Assembly (NCBI GenBank): GCA_025846845.1
Contig: JAOYTL010000005.1
Span: forward strand, 310,001-374,000
Direction of reading: 5' to 3'
Source of the DNA: Alloboseaceae bacterium BT-24-1
GTDB taxonomy: Bacteria > Pseudomonadota > Alphaproteobacteria > Rhizobiales > Beijerinckiaceae
DNA length: 64,000 bases
Position 1 is the stretch's first letter; the number at the start of each line of letters is the position of its first letter. The position numbers were made by a program, and so were the translations under genes. Of this stretch, positions 7,701 to 17,376 are shown piece by piece. The notes below the pieces were generated by a model, which was not told where the DNA came from, did not search any database, and saw only the letters and a program-made list of their open reading frames with translations.

Positions 7701-10700
7701 TCAGAACCTGACCGCGAACCGGGCATTGAAGGCGTGGTCGGTGGCGCGCTGCGCGAGCTGGCCGTCATAGGAGAGCGCCACTTCGGCGCCGGGCGTGAGG
7801 TTCAGCGCCAAACCTGCGCCGATGACCAGCGCATCACGTGCAATCGGAACGCCCGCGATCAGGAACGGCGAGCCGCCCGCAAAGCTCTGCGACGATACCG
7901 GAGTGACATCGCCCGCGGCGCGACGCCAGCCGAGCGTGGTGTCGACCTTCACGGGTAGGCTGCGGAAGTCGAAGCCGATCTGCGTGCGCAGGCCGAGCGT
8001 CGCGAAGGCCACCGCCGTGGTCTGTGCCTCGGCCGAGAGCGCGGCAACACCGCCGGTCTCGGTAAAGGCGCCGCTGCGCAGGTTGACATAGGCTAGATTG
8101 GCGAAAGGCTCGAACGCCGCCGGGCCGAGGTCGAACCGGTAGGCGATCTCGCCGAAGGCCTGGATGCTGCGGGCATCATAGCCGGACTTCAGCGTCTCGC
8201 CGAAGCCCGGGAAAGACACCGTGCGCCGCGTCGAGAGCTCGTGCCAGGCGTAGGTCACGGCACCGGTGAGGCGGAAGCGATCGAGGCGTGCACCGCCATA
8301 AAGGCCGACATGGTAGTTGTCCGCCTCGCCGCGGGAGAGACGCTTGGCCATCTCGAAGGTCGAGCGCGAATAGCCGGCGGTGAGGCCGACCCGTGCATCC
8401 TGCGCCGCCGCGATGTCGAAGCCGGCATTGAGCCCATTGCTCGAACGGGTGAGCGATGCGGCATTGCCATCGCCGCGGGTCTGGCCCCAGGAACCGAAGC
8501 CGCGTGCCCACAGCGCAAAGCTCTCCGCTGGCGTTGCCGATGCCGCGCCATTGCCGGAAGCATAGGCCAGCGTCGCGATCTGCGGCGCGCCGATCCCGTC
8601 GAAGGCGGCACGGACCCGGTCGGAGACAGCGCTGCGGGCGCTCTGGCTTCCCTCAATGACTGCTGTCTTTGCCGACGCGTGGATCTCGCCGGACAGGCTG
8701 TCATAGGCGCGCCTCGCCTCGCCTTCGTCGCGCAACTGCGTGAAGCTCAGCCAGAGCGGACTGGCATCGCCGAAGCTCTCGAGGCCAAGCGCCGTCTGCG
8801 CCTGATTGCGCGTCTGCGCGATCGCGGCGAACGGCAGATCATTGCGCAGCAGGGTCAGCGTGACGCTGCTCGCATCGTAATCCAGCCTCGGATCGAGGAA
8901 GAGGTAGCGCGAGGTGGCGTCGTCGAAACGGCCATCGACGCCCTGTGCCGCCGTCAGGATGGTGTAGCGCTGGTTGGCCCAATAGGTGCCGTCCTCGCCG
9001 AGATGGACGACCGAGCCGCCTTCGAGCCGCGCCTTGCCGCTGGCGCGGATCAGATCGCTCGACGCGCCGTCCGGACTGACCTCGACCTCATAGCCCGCGC
9101 CGTTTTCGAAGCCGATATCGCCGGCGACCGTCAGCGTGCCGATCGAATTGCCGGGCGCGATCGTCGCGCCGGAACGGATCGTGGTCGGCCCGACGGTGCC
9201 GCCGCCCTGCAGCCGGGCGCCCGCCTGCACGTCGAGCCCGCCGCCGAGCGCGCCGTTGACGACGAGCATGCCGGCGGAGACCGTGGTCGCGCCGGCAAAA
9301 CCCGAGCTGTCTCCGGTCAGCTCGAGTATTCCGCCGCCGGCCTTGGTGAACCGGCCTGTTCCGGAGAACACGCTCGCCAGGCTGGCATCGCGCTGCTGGC
9401 TGAAAACGACCGTACCGTTGTTGGCGATGTTGCCGGAAATGGACGCGGCATCGCCGACGAGCGTGCCCGCCGCGACGATCGTGTTGCGGTAGTAGTTCGT
9501 GCCGGTCAGCGTCAGCGTGCCGACACCGGTCTTGATCAGGTCGCCATAGCCATAGAGGCCACCACTCAGCGTCGCGTCATGGCCATTGGTGTCGAGCGTG
9601 CCGCTGCCGACCAGCAGGACGGTGCGATCCGTGCTGAACGAGGCGCCGAAGCGCAGTGCGCCACCCAGGAAGGTGATCGCGGTCCCGCCGGCGCCGAGAT
9701 TGCCATCGGCGGAGACCTGGAGAGCCCCCGCCCGGATCAGCGTGCCACCGGAATAGGTATTGGTGCCGGTCAAGGTCGTCGTGCCGGTGCCGGATTGCAC
9801 GACGACGCCGGATCCCGAGATCATGCCGCCGAAGACGTAGCCGTTCGAGCGATTGAAGCTGAGGACGGCATCGTTGGCGACGTTGCCGGCGATCTCGCCG
9901 GTCGTGCCACCATTGCCGATCTGCAGCATGCCGGCCGTGATCGTCGTGCCACCGGCATGGCTTGCACTGCCGGCCAGGACGAGCGTGCCCCAACCCTCCT
10001 TCTCCAGGCTGCCGCTGCCGCTGATCGAGCCGCCGAGGACGAAGCTCGTGCCGGCAAGGGTCTCGATCGTGCCGATGCCTGTCAGCGTGACCGACCGCCC
10101 GCTGGTGATGTCGGCATAGGTCGACAATCTGCCACCACCGTCGAAGGCGATGACCGTGCCGGCGGCGCCGAGATTGGCGTCAGCGATGATCGCCAGCGTG
10201 CCGGCGCGGATGACCGTGCCGCCGGAATAGCTGCTGGCCCCCGCCAAAAGCAGTGTCCCGGCCCCATCCTTCAGCAGCCGGCCGGCGCCGGTGACGGTTC
10301 CGGAGTAAAGGCTGTCTTCCGTCTGATCGACGGTCAGGTCAGCACCACCGAGCGCGATCTCGCCGCCACTGCCGGCGACCAGGTTCATACGCAGATCGTG
10401 ACCGTTGAGGTCGAGCTTGCCGCCGGTCAAAACCCAGCCGGTCATCGTCGGCAGCGCATCCACACCATCGGCCCGGATCGTGCCGGCGGTGATCAGGGTC
10501 CCTCCCACCCAGCTGCCGGTGCCGGAAAGGGCGAGCGTGCCATCGCCCCATTTGATCAGCCCGCCGGGGCCGCTCACCGCGCCGCTCAGGGTCAGCATCG
10601 TATTGGCCGCGGTCTCGATCGCGCCGGTGTCGCGCAAAGTCACGGTGCGGGCCGAGACCATGTCCGCCGTCGTGCGCAGCGCGCCATTGTCGAAGGTCAA

Positions 10701-13700
10701 TCCGCTGCCGACAGCGCCGAGATTGCCGTCAGCCGCGATCTGCAAGGTGCCGCCCGAAATGGTCGTGCCGCCGCTATAGCTGTTGCTGCCGGACAAGATC
10801 AGCGTGCCATCGCCGGTCTTCTCGACGCCCTCCGTGCCGGTGACGGTGACCGCGATCGTCGCGGTCTCGCCATCGAGCACGCGGATCTCCGGCGTGGTGA
10901 TGACGATGCCGCCATTGTTGTAGCCGTGCAGGTTGAGGCTGCCACTGGCGCCACCGACCAGCGTGTAGCTGCCGCCGGCGAACTGCAGCCCGACGGCATT
11001 CTGCTGGCCGTCCACGGTGACCGTGCCGCCCGGCCCGCGGAAGACGCCATAGGCGCCGCCCCATTGTGTCGGCGCCGCCCCGCCGAAGTCGAACCAGTTC
11101 TGGTTGCCGGCGTTCCAGGTGCCGCTCCCGCCGCCGGCCGGCGTCGTGCCCCAGAGCTGCAGGATGTTGAGGCCGTTGGGGGTGACGAGGACGTCGACTT
11201 TACCGGTTTGCGAGGTGTCGGCGACATAGATGTAGACGAACGGCGTGGTGTTCGGGGTCGTTCCGCCAACGAGCCCGTTGCCCGACAGGCTGCCGGTATA
11301 GCTGAAGACGCGATGATAGCCGATCGCGGGCTGCGCACTGCTGGCGAGATTCAGCGTGCCGCCGTTGAGAACGAGATTGCCATTGACCCGTGTCGTCGCG
11401 GAGCCGGGCGACGAGGCTCCATAGCCATGGAGCTGGTAGTCGTAGTTGCTGCCGGAATTGAGCGTCAGCGTGCCATTGACGACGAGGGCGGCAGCGTCCG
11501 ATGGCTTGATGGTGCCGCCGGCATTGGCGGTCAGGTTGCCCTCGACGGTCAGCGAGGTCTTGCCGGAAGGCGCGAGCGTGCCGCCGCTGTTGATCGTGGT
11601 CGCGCCGATCGCGCCTTCGCCAGTGACGTTCCCGCCGGCATTGATCGCGACCGTGCCGCCGAGACGCGCCGTGCCGGCCAGGCGCAGCGTGGCGTTCGAC
11701 ACCGTCGTCGCCCCCGAGAAGCCGGAGCTGTCGGCGGTCAGGCTGGTCGTGCCGGACAGGACGTCGATCGCTCCGGCGCCGGAGATCGCGCTCGAGAAGA
11801 TGTAATCAGTGGCCGTGTGGTTGAAGACCAGCCTACCGGTCCCGGCGCCGAAGCGGATGTCTCCCTCGAGCGCGCCGGCGGCGACCGCGGCCTGCCCCGC
11901 AGCGCTGCCGATGATGATCGTGCCGGTGCTGCCGGCATTCCTGGCGGCATCGATCCGTTTGCCGTGCCCGGGGCCAGCCCTGCCGCCATGGGCGACGGTC
12001 AGCGTGGCGCTGCCGGAGTTCCCGACCGTGAACGTCGTCGCGATCAGGCTGGATCCCGGACCGGTGACCAGCGCCGAGCCCGTGCCGCTCTCGCCGAGCA
12101 CAAGCTCCCGGGCCGAGACATGCGATCCATTGCCCGTGACGCTGATCGCTCCGGTTCCTCCGGCCGCTGCTGCGGTGGTGATCAAGCCGGCTTGCACGGT
12201 TCCGCCATTGGCGACGCTGAGGCTGCCATGACCTGCATCGCCAATGGCGAGCCGGCTCCCGACGGTCCATGCCGCGCCAGCCCCCTTGACCTCGACAGCC
12301 GCAACCGTGCCTGGAGCGTTCGTGATGTGCGCGTTCGCCGCCGTCAGTTGCGCTCCCGGCGCAAAGACGAGTGTCCCGGCCTCGACCGCCATGTTGCCGA
12401 CGCGGGCCATCGCAGCGCCCGAGAGCGTCCAGGTGCTGGCGGCACGCTTGTTGAAGTCCAGGAAGCCCTGGTATTGCGAGCCCAGTCCGCGCAGATCGAA
12501 GCTCGCATTCGCCGCACCGCCGAGGATGAGCGCCGCATTGCTGCCGCCGAGCACCTTGCCGACGAGATTGTACCCCGCCTGCAGTTCCACCGCGTTGCCG
12601 CTGCCGTTGAGGGCGATGGCCGCGCCCTGCGCGCCGGGAACAAAGCCCTGGCTGCCGCCACCGCGAACCTCGCCCGCGATCGTCAGGGATGTGCCGCCAC
12701 CCGTCACGACGATGCCCGACCCGCCATCGCCGCCGCGGCCGCTCGAGTTTTGCTGGCCTGGGCCACCGAGCCCACCTGCGACCTGCGCCCCGCCCTGGAT
12801 CGTGATGGTGGCCTGACCATCGACAAAGATACCGTTGCCTCCGGCGGCTCCGAATGTCGCATAGCTGGCATTGCCGCCGCCGCCACCGGTCACGATTCCG
12901 CCCACCGCGATCGTGGCGGAACCTGTCACATGGATGCCGTCGCCGCCCATTCCGGCCCAGCCGCCGCTCCCGTCGCGACCGCCATTGCCGCCCAGCACAC
13001 GGCTACTGGATGCCACGGTGATGATCGTGCTGCCACCGGACCTGGCGTCGACCTCGATGCCCGAGCCGCCGCGACCACCGTTTCCGCCGGTCCCGAAATT
13101 GCCGCGGTTGCCGTCCGGCATGTTGCTGTAGCCATAGCCCGAGCCGCCATCGCCGCCGCCGCCGCCGTCACCGCCATCGCCGCCATTGCCGCCCTGGGCG
13201 GTGGTCGCGAAAAGGCTGATCTGCCGGCCGTACAATGACAGGAGGCCAGCGCCACCGGAGCCTCCGTCACCGCCGGAGCCGCCGGGGCCGCCATCGCCGG
13301 GATACATGCGGACCGGCACGCAGCCCCTTCCCTGAGAAAAACAGACTTGCGTCTCGTAGCCGCCGGAGCCATGGCCGCCATCACCGCCAATGCCGCCTCG
13401 TCCGCCATGGCCGCCCTGCAGGGTCGCTTTGGTGGTCGTCACGATGAGGTTGGGCGGCGCAATGTAGTTGAACCCCTTCATCGGATCGAAAGCGAGCTGC
13501 CGGCCGGGCAGCGCCAATCCCGATGCGCCGCCGCCGCCGCCGCCGCCACCACCACCGCCGGCACCGCCATGCCCGATGAAAGGATCGCGATAGGAGTTTC
13601 CCCCCTTGCCCCCGTTTCCACCAGCGCCGCCATTGCCGCCGACGAGGCTGATCGTCTGGCCCGCAGTCAGCAATGCTCCGTAGAAGTCGAGGCCGACGGC

Positions 13701-14231
13701 TCCGCCACCACCGCCACCGCCACTGCCGCCATCATGGCCCGGCGCGCCAGCAGCGCCATGATGAGGAGATCCGCCAGCCGAGCCGGATTGCCCGATGTGA
13801 CCGAGATAGCCGGGCGGGATCGATGAAAGACGGGATGTCGTGCCGCTGATGTCCCCGCCTTCGCCGCCACCATGGCCGCGCACGCCGCTGCCACCCTTTC
13901 CGCCCTGGGATCCACCGCCCGCCTTGGCATTGGCTCCGCCACCACCGCCACCGCCGCCCCCGGAATACTCGCCGCTGGAACTCCCCGCTTGGCCAGTGGT
14001 CGGCCGACTGATGCCATGGGCGCCGCCGGCGCCGCCCTTCCCGCTCACCTGTCCCCAAGCGGGCAGCGCCAGCACGAGCGGTGCGCACAGCAGGGCCGGG
14101 CCGCCCACGGCGAGCAGCGTGCGCAGCATGGCTGTCGACGAGGCGAGGCTGCCCGGCACGCGGACGACGTTCGAGCCGGCGCCCGGCACGCGCGCCGCGA
14201 CTGTCGGCCTGACGTCCGTCCAGTGCCTCAA
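7701..14231 (-). CDS. Giant glycine-rich autotransporter with PATR repeats and C-terminal beta-barrel
   Basis: A type Va secreted adhesin-like protein of about 2,176 residues. After a signal region ending LVLALPAWGQ come roughly 450 residues dominated by GGxGG runs, including a run of about ten glycines. Next is a long passenger with repeated autotransporter-associated strand repeats (GTLILSGSNSYSGGTTISGGTL and many variants, coding roughly 9.1-12 kb). The last 280 residues form an outer-membrane beta-barrel starting about FALWARGFGSWG and ending AFNARFAVRF with the required terminal Phe. I prefer the TTG at 14231 because GAAGGGAG lies about 10 bp upstream; an ATG at 14129 would still leave a signal peptide. 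The only obvious passenger cysteines are a close pair (CFSQGRGC). The ligand is unknown. Confidence 0.88.
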   Translation of the reverse strand: MRHWTDVRPTVAARVPGAGSNVVRVPGSLASSTAMLRTLLAVGGPALLCAPLVLALPAWGQVSGKGGAGGAHGISRPTTGQAGSSSGEYSGGGGGGGGGANAKAGGGSQGGKGGSGVRGHGGGEGGDISGTTSRLSSIPPGYLGHIGQSGSAGGSPHHGAAGAPGHDGGSGGGGGGGAVGLDFYGALLTAGQTISLVGGNGGAGGNGGKGGNSYRDPFIGHGGAGGGGGGGGGGGASGLALPGRQLAFDPMKGFNYIAPPNLIVTTTKATLQGGHGGRGGIGGDGGHGSGGYETQVCFSQGRGCVPVRMYPGDGGPGGSGGDGGSGGAGLLSLYGRQISLFATTAQGGNGGDGGDGGGGGDGGSGYGYSNMPDGNRGNFGTGGNGGRGGSGIEVDARSGGSTIITVASSSRVLGGNGGRDGSGGWAGMGGDGIHVTGSATIAVGGIVTGGGGGNASYATFGAAGGNGIFVDGQATITIQGGAQVAGGLGGPGQQNSSGRGGDGGSGIVVTGGGTSLTIAGEVRGGGSQGFVPGAQGAAIALNGSGNAVELQAGYNLVGKVLGGSNAALILGGAANASFDLRGLGSQYQGFLDFNKRAASTWTLSGAAMARVGNMAVEAGTLVFAPGAQLTAANAHITNAPGTVAAVEVKGAGAAWTVGSRLAIGDAGHGSLSVANGGTVQAGLITTAAAAGGTGAISVTGNGSHVSARELVLGESGTGSALVTGPGSSLIATTFTVGNSGSATLTVAHGGRAGPGHGKRIDAARNAGSTGTIIIGSAAGQAAVAAGALEGDIRFGAGTGRLVFNHTATDYIFSSAISGAGAIDVLSGTTSLTADSSGFSGATTVSNATLRLAGTARLGGTVAINAGGNVTGEGAIGATTINSGGTLAPSGKTSLTVEGNLTANAGGTIKPSDAAALVVNGTLTLNSGSNYDYQLHGYGASSPGSATTRVNGNLVLNGGTLNLASSAQPAIGYHRVFSYTGSLSGNGLVGGTTPNTTPFVYIYVADTSQTGKVDVLVTPNGLNILQLWGTTPAGGGSGTWNAGNQNWFDFGGAAPTQWGGAYGVFRGPGGTVTVDGQQNAVGLQFAGGSYTLVGGASGSLNLHGYNNGGIVITTPEIRVLDGETATIAVTVTGTEGVEKTGDGTLILSGSNSYSGGTTISGGTLQIAADGNLGAVGSGLTFDNGALRTTADMVSARTVTLRDTGAIETAANTMLTLSGAVSGPGGLIKWGDGTLALSGTGSWVGGTLITAGTIRADGVDALPTMTGWVLTGGKLDLNGHDLRMNLVAGSGGEIALGGADLTVDQTEDSLYSGTVTGAGRLLKDGAGTLLLAGASSYSGGTVIRAGTLAIIADANLGAAGTVIAFDGGGRLSTYADITSGRSVTLTGIGTIETLAGTSFVLGGSISGSGSLEKEGWGTLVLAGSASHAGGTTITAGMLQIGNGGTTGEIAGNVANDAVLSFNRSNGYVFGGMISGSGVVVQSGTGTTTLTGTNTYSGGTLIRAGALQVSADGNLGAGGTAITFLGGALRFGASFSTDRTVLLVGSGTLDTNGHDATLSGGLYGYGDLIKTGVGTLTLTGTNYYRNTIVAAGTLVGDAASISGNIANNGTVVFSQQRDASLASVFSGTGRFTKAGGGILELTGDSSGFAGATTVSAGMLVVNGALGGGLDVQAGARLQGGGTVGPTTIRSGATIAPGNSIGTLTVAGDIGFENGAGYEVEVSPDGASSDLIRASGKARLEGGSVVHLGEDGTYWANQRYTILTAAQGVDGRFDDATSRYLFLDPRLDYDASSVTLTLLRNDLPFAAIAQTRNQAQTALGLESFGDASPLWLSFTQLRDEGEARRAYDSLSGEIHASAKTAVIEGSQSARSAVSDRVRAAFDGIGAPQIATLAYASGNGAASATPAESFALWARGFGSWGQTRGDGNAASLTRSSNGLNAGFDIAAAQDARVGLTAGYSRSTFEMAKRLSRGEADNYHVGLYGGARLDRFRLTGAVTYAWHELSTRRTVSFPGFGETLKSGYDARSIQAFGEIAYRFDLGPAAFEPFANLAYVNLRSGAFTETGGVAALSAEAQTTAVAFATLGLRTQIGFDFRSLPVKVDTTLGWRRAAGDVTPVSSQSFAGGSPFLIAGVPIARDALVIGAGLALNLTPGAEVALSYDGQLAQRATDHAFNARFAVRF

Positions 14232-14271
14232 TGCCCCCGAGCTCCCTTCATGAAATGCGTCTTCCCGGCGG

Positions 14272-15516
14272 CTACGGATGCGCCGGTGCGAGCTCCGCCG
14301 CGAGGTCGCGGACGGCCGTCCGCAGCCCCTCGAACATGGCGAAGTCGACCTTGCTCGCGACGACGAAGATGCCGAGCCTGCGATTGGGCGAGAGCACGAC
14401 ATAGCTCATGAAACCGCCGATGCCGCCGCTCTTGCCGAGCAGGAGCGGCACCTTGTCCTTCGGCCGGCTGACGACCCAGCCCAGCCCCATCCCGTCCGAA
14501 TCCGTGGCCTCGACACCAACCAGGCGTGAGAGCCCGTCATGCGGCCGCCAAAGCGCATGCGCGAACGAACGGGCCGGCCGCCCGGCCGCGTCGTCGGCGA
14601 GATGCCAGCGCATCCACCGCACCATGTCATCGGCGGTGGTGTAGATGCCGGCGCTGGCCTGCATCACCTCGGTGGCTTCCCAGTTCGGATCGGGCTTGCC
14701 GAACGGATCGAGCCCGGTCATCAGCCGGGGCTTCTGCGCTTCGGAGAGCAGCAGGGTCGTATCCGCCATGCCGAGCGGAGCGGCGATCCGCTCACGCACC
14801 AGCTCGGCAAAGGGCTTGTTTCCGGCCTTGCCGAGCGCCTCGCCAAGCAGGCCGAAGCCGACATTCGAGTAGATCGCCGTGGTCCCGGGCCGATAGGCAG
14901 GACGATGGCTGGCGATCCAGTCCCAGTAATAGGAAGCCTTGTAGCCAGCGAACGGATTCGGCTCGCCAGGCGGTGTCGCCGGATCGGCCAATTCGCGCGG
15001 TAATCCGGCGGAATGCGTTGCGAGGTCGAGCAGGGTGATCGGCCGGTCGTCGAAGGCCTGCGGCGCCTTGCCGGGCGGGGCATAGCGGGCGAGCGGCGCA
15101 TCGAGCGAGAGCTGTCCGGTCGCGGCCATGGCTGCGAGCACATCGGTTGCGAAGACCTTCGAGACTGAGCCGACACGGACGATCGAGCGGGCATCCGGCT
15201 CCTTGCCGCTGCCGGGAGCGGTCTCACCATAGCCGGCGATGACACTGTCCTCGCCGCGGACGATGGCGAGGATCAGGCCGGGAGCGCGGGCGTTGAGGAA
15301 CATCGCAACGCCGGTCATCGAGGCTGCCTCGCGCAGCGCAAGATCTTCGGCAACAGCCGGCCGCTGCCAGCTGAGGGACGACAAAGCGGCGAGCAGGCAC
15401 CCAAGGACGAGCCGGGCCGTCTTGCGCGCCGGGACGCGTCTCGGATGCGAGATGGTGGAGCTGCGGTGACGTTGAAGCGGCATAGGCATAACGGATTGAG
15501 TGATCGGCTTCCGCAT
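14272..15516 (-). CDS. Class C beta-lactamase-like serine hydrolase
   Basis: A secreted member of the beta-lactamase/DD-peptidase (AmpC/AmpH, Pfam Beta-lactamase) superfamily. A signal segment VLGCLLAALSSLSWQRPAVA precedes the catalytic SxxK in VGSVSKVF, the YSN motif in IYSNVGFGLLG, and a third box GKSGG in place of the classical KTG. Length fits the family. The start is uncertain: ATGs at 15564, 15516 and 15489 all lack a clear Shine-Dalgarno, and I took 15516. True beta-lactamases are only one branch, and esterases, D-aminopeptidases and AmpH-like peptidoglycan enzymes share these motifs, so resistance should not be assumed. The autotransporter gene follows 40 bp downstream on the same strand. 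Confidence 0.85.
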   Translation of the reverse strand: MRKPITQSVMPMPLQRHRSSTISHPRRVPARKTARLVLGCLLAALSSLSWQRPAVAEDLALREAASMTGVAMFLNARAPGLILAIVRGEDSVIAGYGETAPGSGKEPDARSIVRVGSVSKVFATDVLAAMAATGQLSLDAPLARYAPPGKAPQAFDDRPITLLDLATHSAGLPRELADPATPPGEPNPFAGYKASYYWDWIASHRPAYRPGTTAIYSNVGFGLLGEALGKAGNKPFAELVRERIAAPLGMADTTLLLSEAQKPRLMTGLDPFGKPDPNWEATEVMQASAGIYTTADDMVRWMRWHLADDAAGRPARSFAHALWRPHDGLSRLVGVEATDSDGMGLGWVVSRPKDKVPLLLGKSGGIGGFMSYVVLSPNRRLGIFVVASKVDFAMFEGLRTAVRDLAAELAPAHP

Positions 15517-15658
15517 GATTTCGCGCGCGGGCGAAGCGGCAAGCGGAATTCGACCAACGGACATGCCGGTTCGACGAACGGCGTGTCAGGCCGGTTTCAT
15601 CGTGAGAAATCAGTTAATTGGCAAATTGTGCCGGTGACGCCGAATCAGGCGCCGGCCG

Positions 15659-16645
15659 TCAAACGCCGAGGCGTTGCCGCAGCTCCTGCCGATAAGGGCG
15701 CGATACCGGCCAGGCTTCAGCGAAGCGGCCGAGCCCGATCGTCCAACGCTCCCCGGCGCGCCGGTCGAGGCCGCTCACATGCTGCAGATTGATGATCGCC
15801 GTGCGGTGGATCCGTAGGAAGGATGCCGGCGGCAGGAGCCCGGTCCAGATCGTCAGCGGTCGCAGGTCCAGCACCGTCGAGCCGTCCTGCAACCAGACCT
15901 TCGCATAGTCGCGCGCCGACCGGACCCCCAGGATGGCTTGCGGTTCGACGCCGATGATCTGGCCCTGCCGGCGCAGATAGATCAGCGGCGCAAACCCTCT
16001 GGAAGAATTGGCGAGACCCTGCCCACCATGGAGCGATCCATAGCGCGCCAGCGCGATCAGCTCGGCAGATTGGAACAGCGCCCCGATATCGCCGGGCGAC
16101 CAGCGACGGGTCGCAATCGTCGCATCGAAGCCGATGCAGGCCCGCAACCGCCCGTCATGGAAGACAGGGACGCTGAGCACGCTTTTGTCGCTCTGCCTGA
16201 GCATCTCGACCTGGAGCGGACGGGCCGGGCGCGGCAGCTCGGCGACCCGGTTGATCATCACTGCCCTGCCCTTGACCAGGAACTGGTGGAGCCAGGCGAT
16301 CATCGTCACCGGCGTGTTCTGCAGATCCTCGACGAAGGATTCAACGCCTTGCCGGCTCCACTCATGGGTGTTCTGGAAGCGGAGCAGTTCGGCGTCATAT
16401 TCGAACATCCAGGCCCGGTCCGCCCCGGCGAGCTCGCCGATCTCGGCCAGCGCCGCCGTGATCGCAATGTCGACCGGTTCCCGTAGCAGCCATTTGGCCA
16501 TGCGAAAGGGCCAGTCCGATCCCGCGACCTCGCCGCAATCGGCAAGCGAGTGGGCTTCGTAAGCCGCGTCCGGTCGATCGTCGGCGAGGGCGTCGTCACC
16601 GGCGCGACCATGGTCCGTTTGCTGCTGGCTCCCGTTCTCATGCAC
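15659..16645 (-). CDS. GAF-LytTR transcriptional regulator
   Basis: A cytoplasmic one-component regulator. The N-terminal half resembles a GAF sensor domain (AALAEIGELAGADRAWMFEYD, SVLSVPVFHDGRLRACIGFDA). The C-terminal hundred residues match a LytTR DNA-binding domain (DGSTVLDLRPLTIWTGLLPPASFLRIHRTAIINLQHV). The frame is open to 16819, but the extra N-terminal residues look non-coding. I chose the GTG at 16645, preceded by GCGAGGG, giving 328 residues; this start is not certain. LytTR regulators usually bind direct repeats near their own or a neighbouring promoter. The serine hydrolase gene lies downstream on the same strand after about 140 bp and is a candidate target. Confidence 0.8.
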   Translation of the reverse strand: MHENGSQQQTDHGRAGDDALADDRPDAAYEAHSLADCGEVAGSDWPFRMAKWLLREPVDIAITAALAEIGELAGADRAWMFEYDAELLRFQNTHEWSRQGVESFVEDLQNTPVTMIAWLHQFLVKGRAVMINRVAELPRPARPLQVEMLRQSDKSVLSVPVFHDGRLRACIGFDATIATRRWSPGDIGALFQSAELIALARYGSLHGGQGLANSSRGFAPLIYLRRQGQIIGVEPQAILGVRSARDYAKVWLQDGSTVLDLRPLTIWTGLLPPASFLRIHRTAIINLQHVSGLDRRAGERWTIGLGRFAEAWPVSRPYRQELRQRLGV

Positions 16646-16786
16646 AGCGTTCGCCCTCGCCGGATCGGCGTATTTGGCCGGTCGATGGCGTGCTCGCAAC
16701 TGAAATGTCGTCAGCCGATGCCCAGCCACAATGCAGCGGTAGACATTTAACAGGCAGGTGCTCGCGCTCCAGCATGCTGCCGGAGA

Positions 16787-16820
16787 TTGACACTCGCCAT
16801 CTATAAACGTTGATATCAAC
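16787..16820 (+). promoter_or_regulatory. Candidate promoter with overlapping palindrome upstream of the VOC gene
   Basis: TTGACA (16787-16792) is followed after 18 bp by TGATAT (16811-16816), a plausible sigma70-type pair for the VOC gene. The -10 lies inside the perfect 12-bp palindrome GTTGATATCAAC (16809-16820), which would be well placed as a repressor site. The stretch 16646-16910 otherwise holds only the leader regions of the two divergent genes. Confidence 0.35.
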
Positions 16821-16910
16821 TCTCATCGAACCGATGCTGACCGCTTCTGGGCCCCCGGCGGCTATCTTGCCCGACGCCTATCGAAGCCTCTCTCAAAGAA
16901 GGAGAAGACC

Positions 16911-17360
16911 ATGAAGATCGTGACCAGTTTGAGCTTCCGCGGCCAATGCCGCGAGGCGTTCGAGTTCTACGCCAAGGTCCTCGGCGGCAAGATCACCGCC
17001 GCCATGCCCTATGGCGATGCGCCGCCCGGCATGGGCATGCCGGCCGACGACACGTACAAGAGCTGGCTGATGCATTGCTGGCTCGAGGTCGGCGATCAGG
17101 CAATAATGGGTGCCGACATGGACACCGCCTGGGCACCGAATGTCGACAAGCCGAAGAACGGCTTCGACGTCACCCTGCACACCAATGAAAAGGCAGAAGG
17201 CCAGCGCTGGTTCGACCAGCTGTCTGAGGGCGGCAAGGCGGTGATGCCGTTCAGCGAGACGTTCTGGTCGCCCGGATTCGGCTCGCTGGTCGACAAGTTC
17301 GGCATCCCGTGGATGGTCAACACCATCCCGTCCGGCGACTGGAAGCCGCCGCAGGGCTGA
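16911..17360 (+). CDS. VOC family protein, PhnB/YjdN-like
   Basis: A 149-residue glyoxalase-fold protein of the PhnB-like (3-demethylubiquinone methyltransferase-like domain) subgroup. The sequence has MKIVTSLSFRGQCREAFEFYAKVLGG at the start, PFSETFWSPGFGSLVDKFGIPWMVN near the end, and two beta-alpha-beta-beta-beta halves. AAAGAAGGAGA lies just upstream of the ATG. PhnB-like proteins are named from an E. coli gene near phosphonate genes, but no enzymatic activity is established for most of them. It has no operon partner here, being followed by a strong hairpin. Confidence 0.88.
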   Translation: MKIVTSLSFRGQCREAFEFYAKVLGGKITAAMPYGDAPPGMGMPADDTYKSWLMHCWLEVGDQAIMGADMDTAWAPNVDKPKNGFDVTLHTNEKAEGQRWFDQLSEGGKAVMPFSETFWSPGFGSLVDKFGIPWMVNTIPSGDWKPPQG

Positions 17361-17376
17361 TCCCGCCCAGCGCGAC

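Noticed and set aside
8241..13238. A 1,665-codon open frame on the plus strand opposite the autotransporter gene
   Set aside because: It is the mirror of a GC-rich, Gly/Ala/Thr-rich coding strand. The product is a low-complexity Ala/Arg/Gly mix without any domain, while the minus frame has signal peptide, PATR repeats and a beta-barrel.
12700..14060. Periodic repeats suggestive of a CRISPR array or tandem repeat locus
   Set aside because: The periodicity is GGC/GCC codon repetition inside the glycine-rich coding region; there are no constant repeats with unique spacers and no cas genes.
14272..15516. Antibiotic resistance beta-lactamase
   Set aside because: The KTG box is replaced by KSG in a GKSGG context and the family includes many esterases and peptidoglycan enzymes; resistance cannot be claimed.
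16787..16807. TTGACA with TATAAA as a promoter
   Set aside because: The spacing is only 9 bp; the TGATAT further on gives a better 18-bp spacing.
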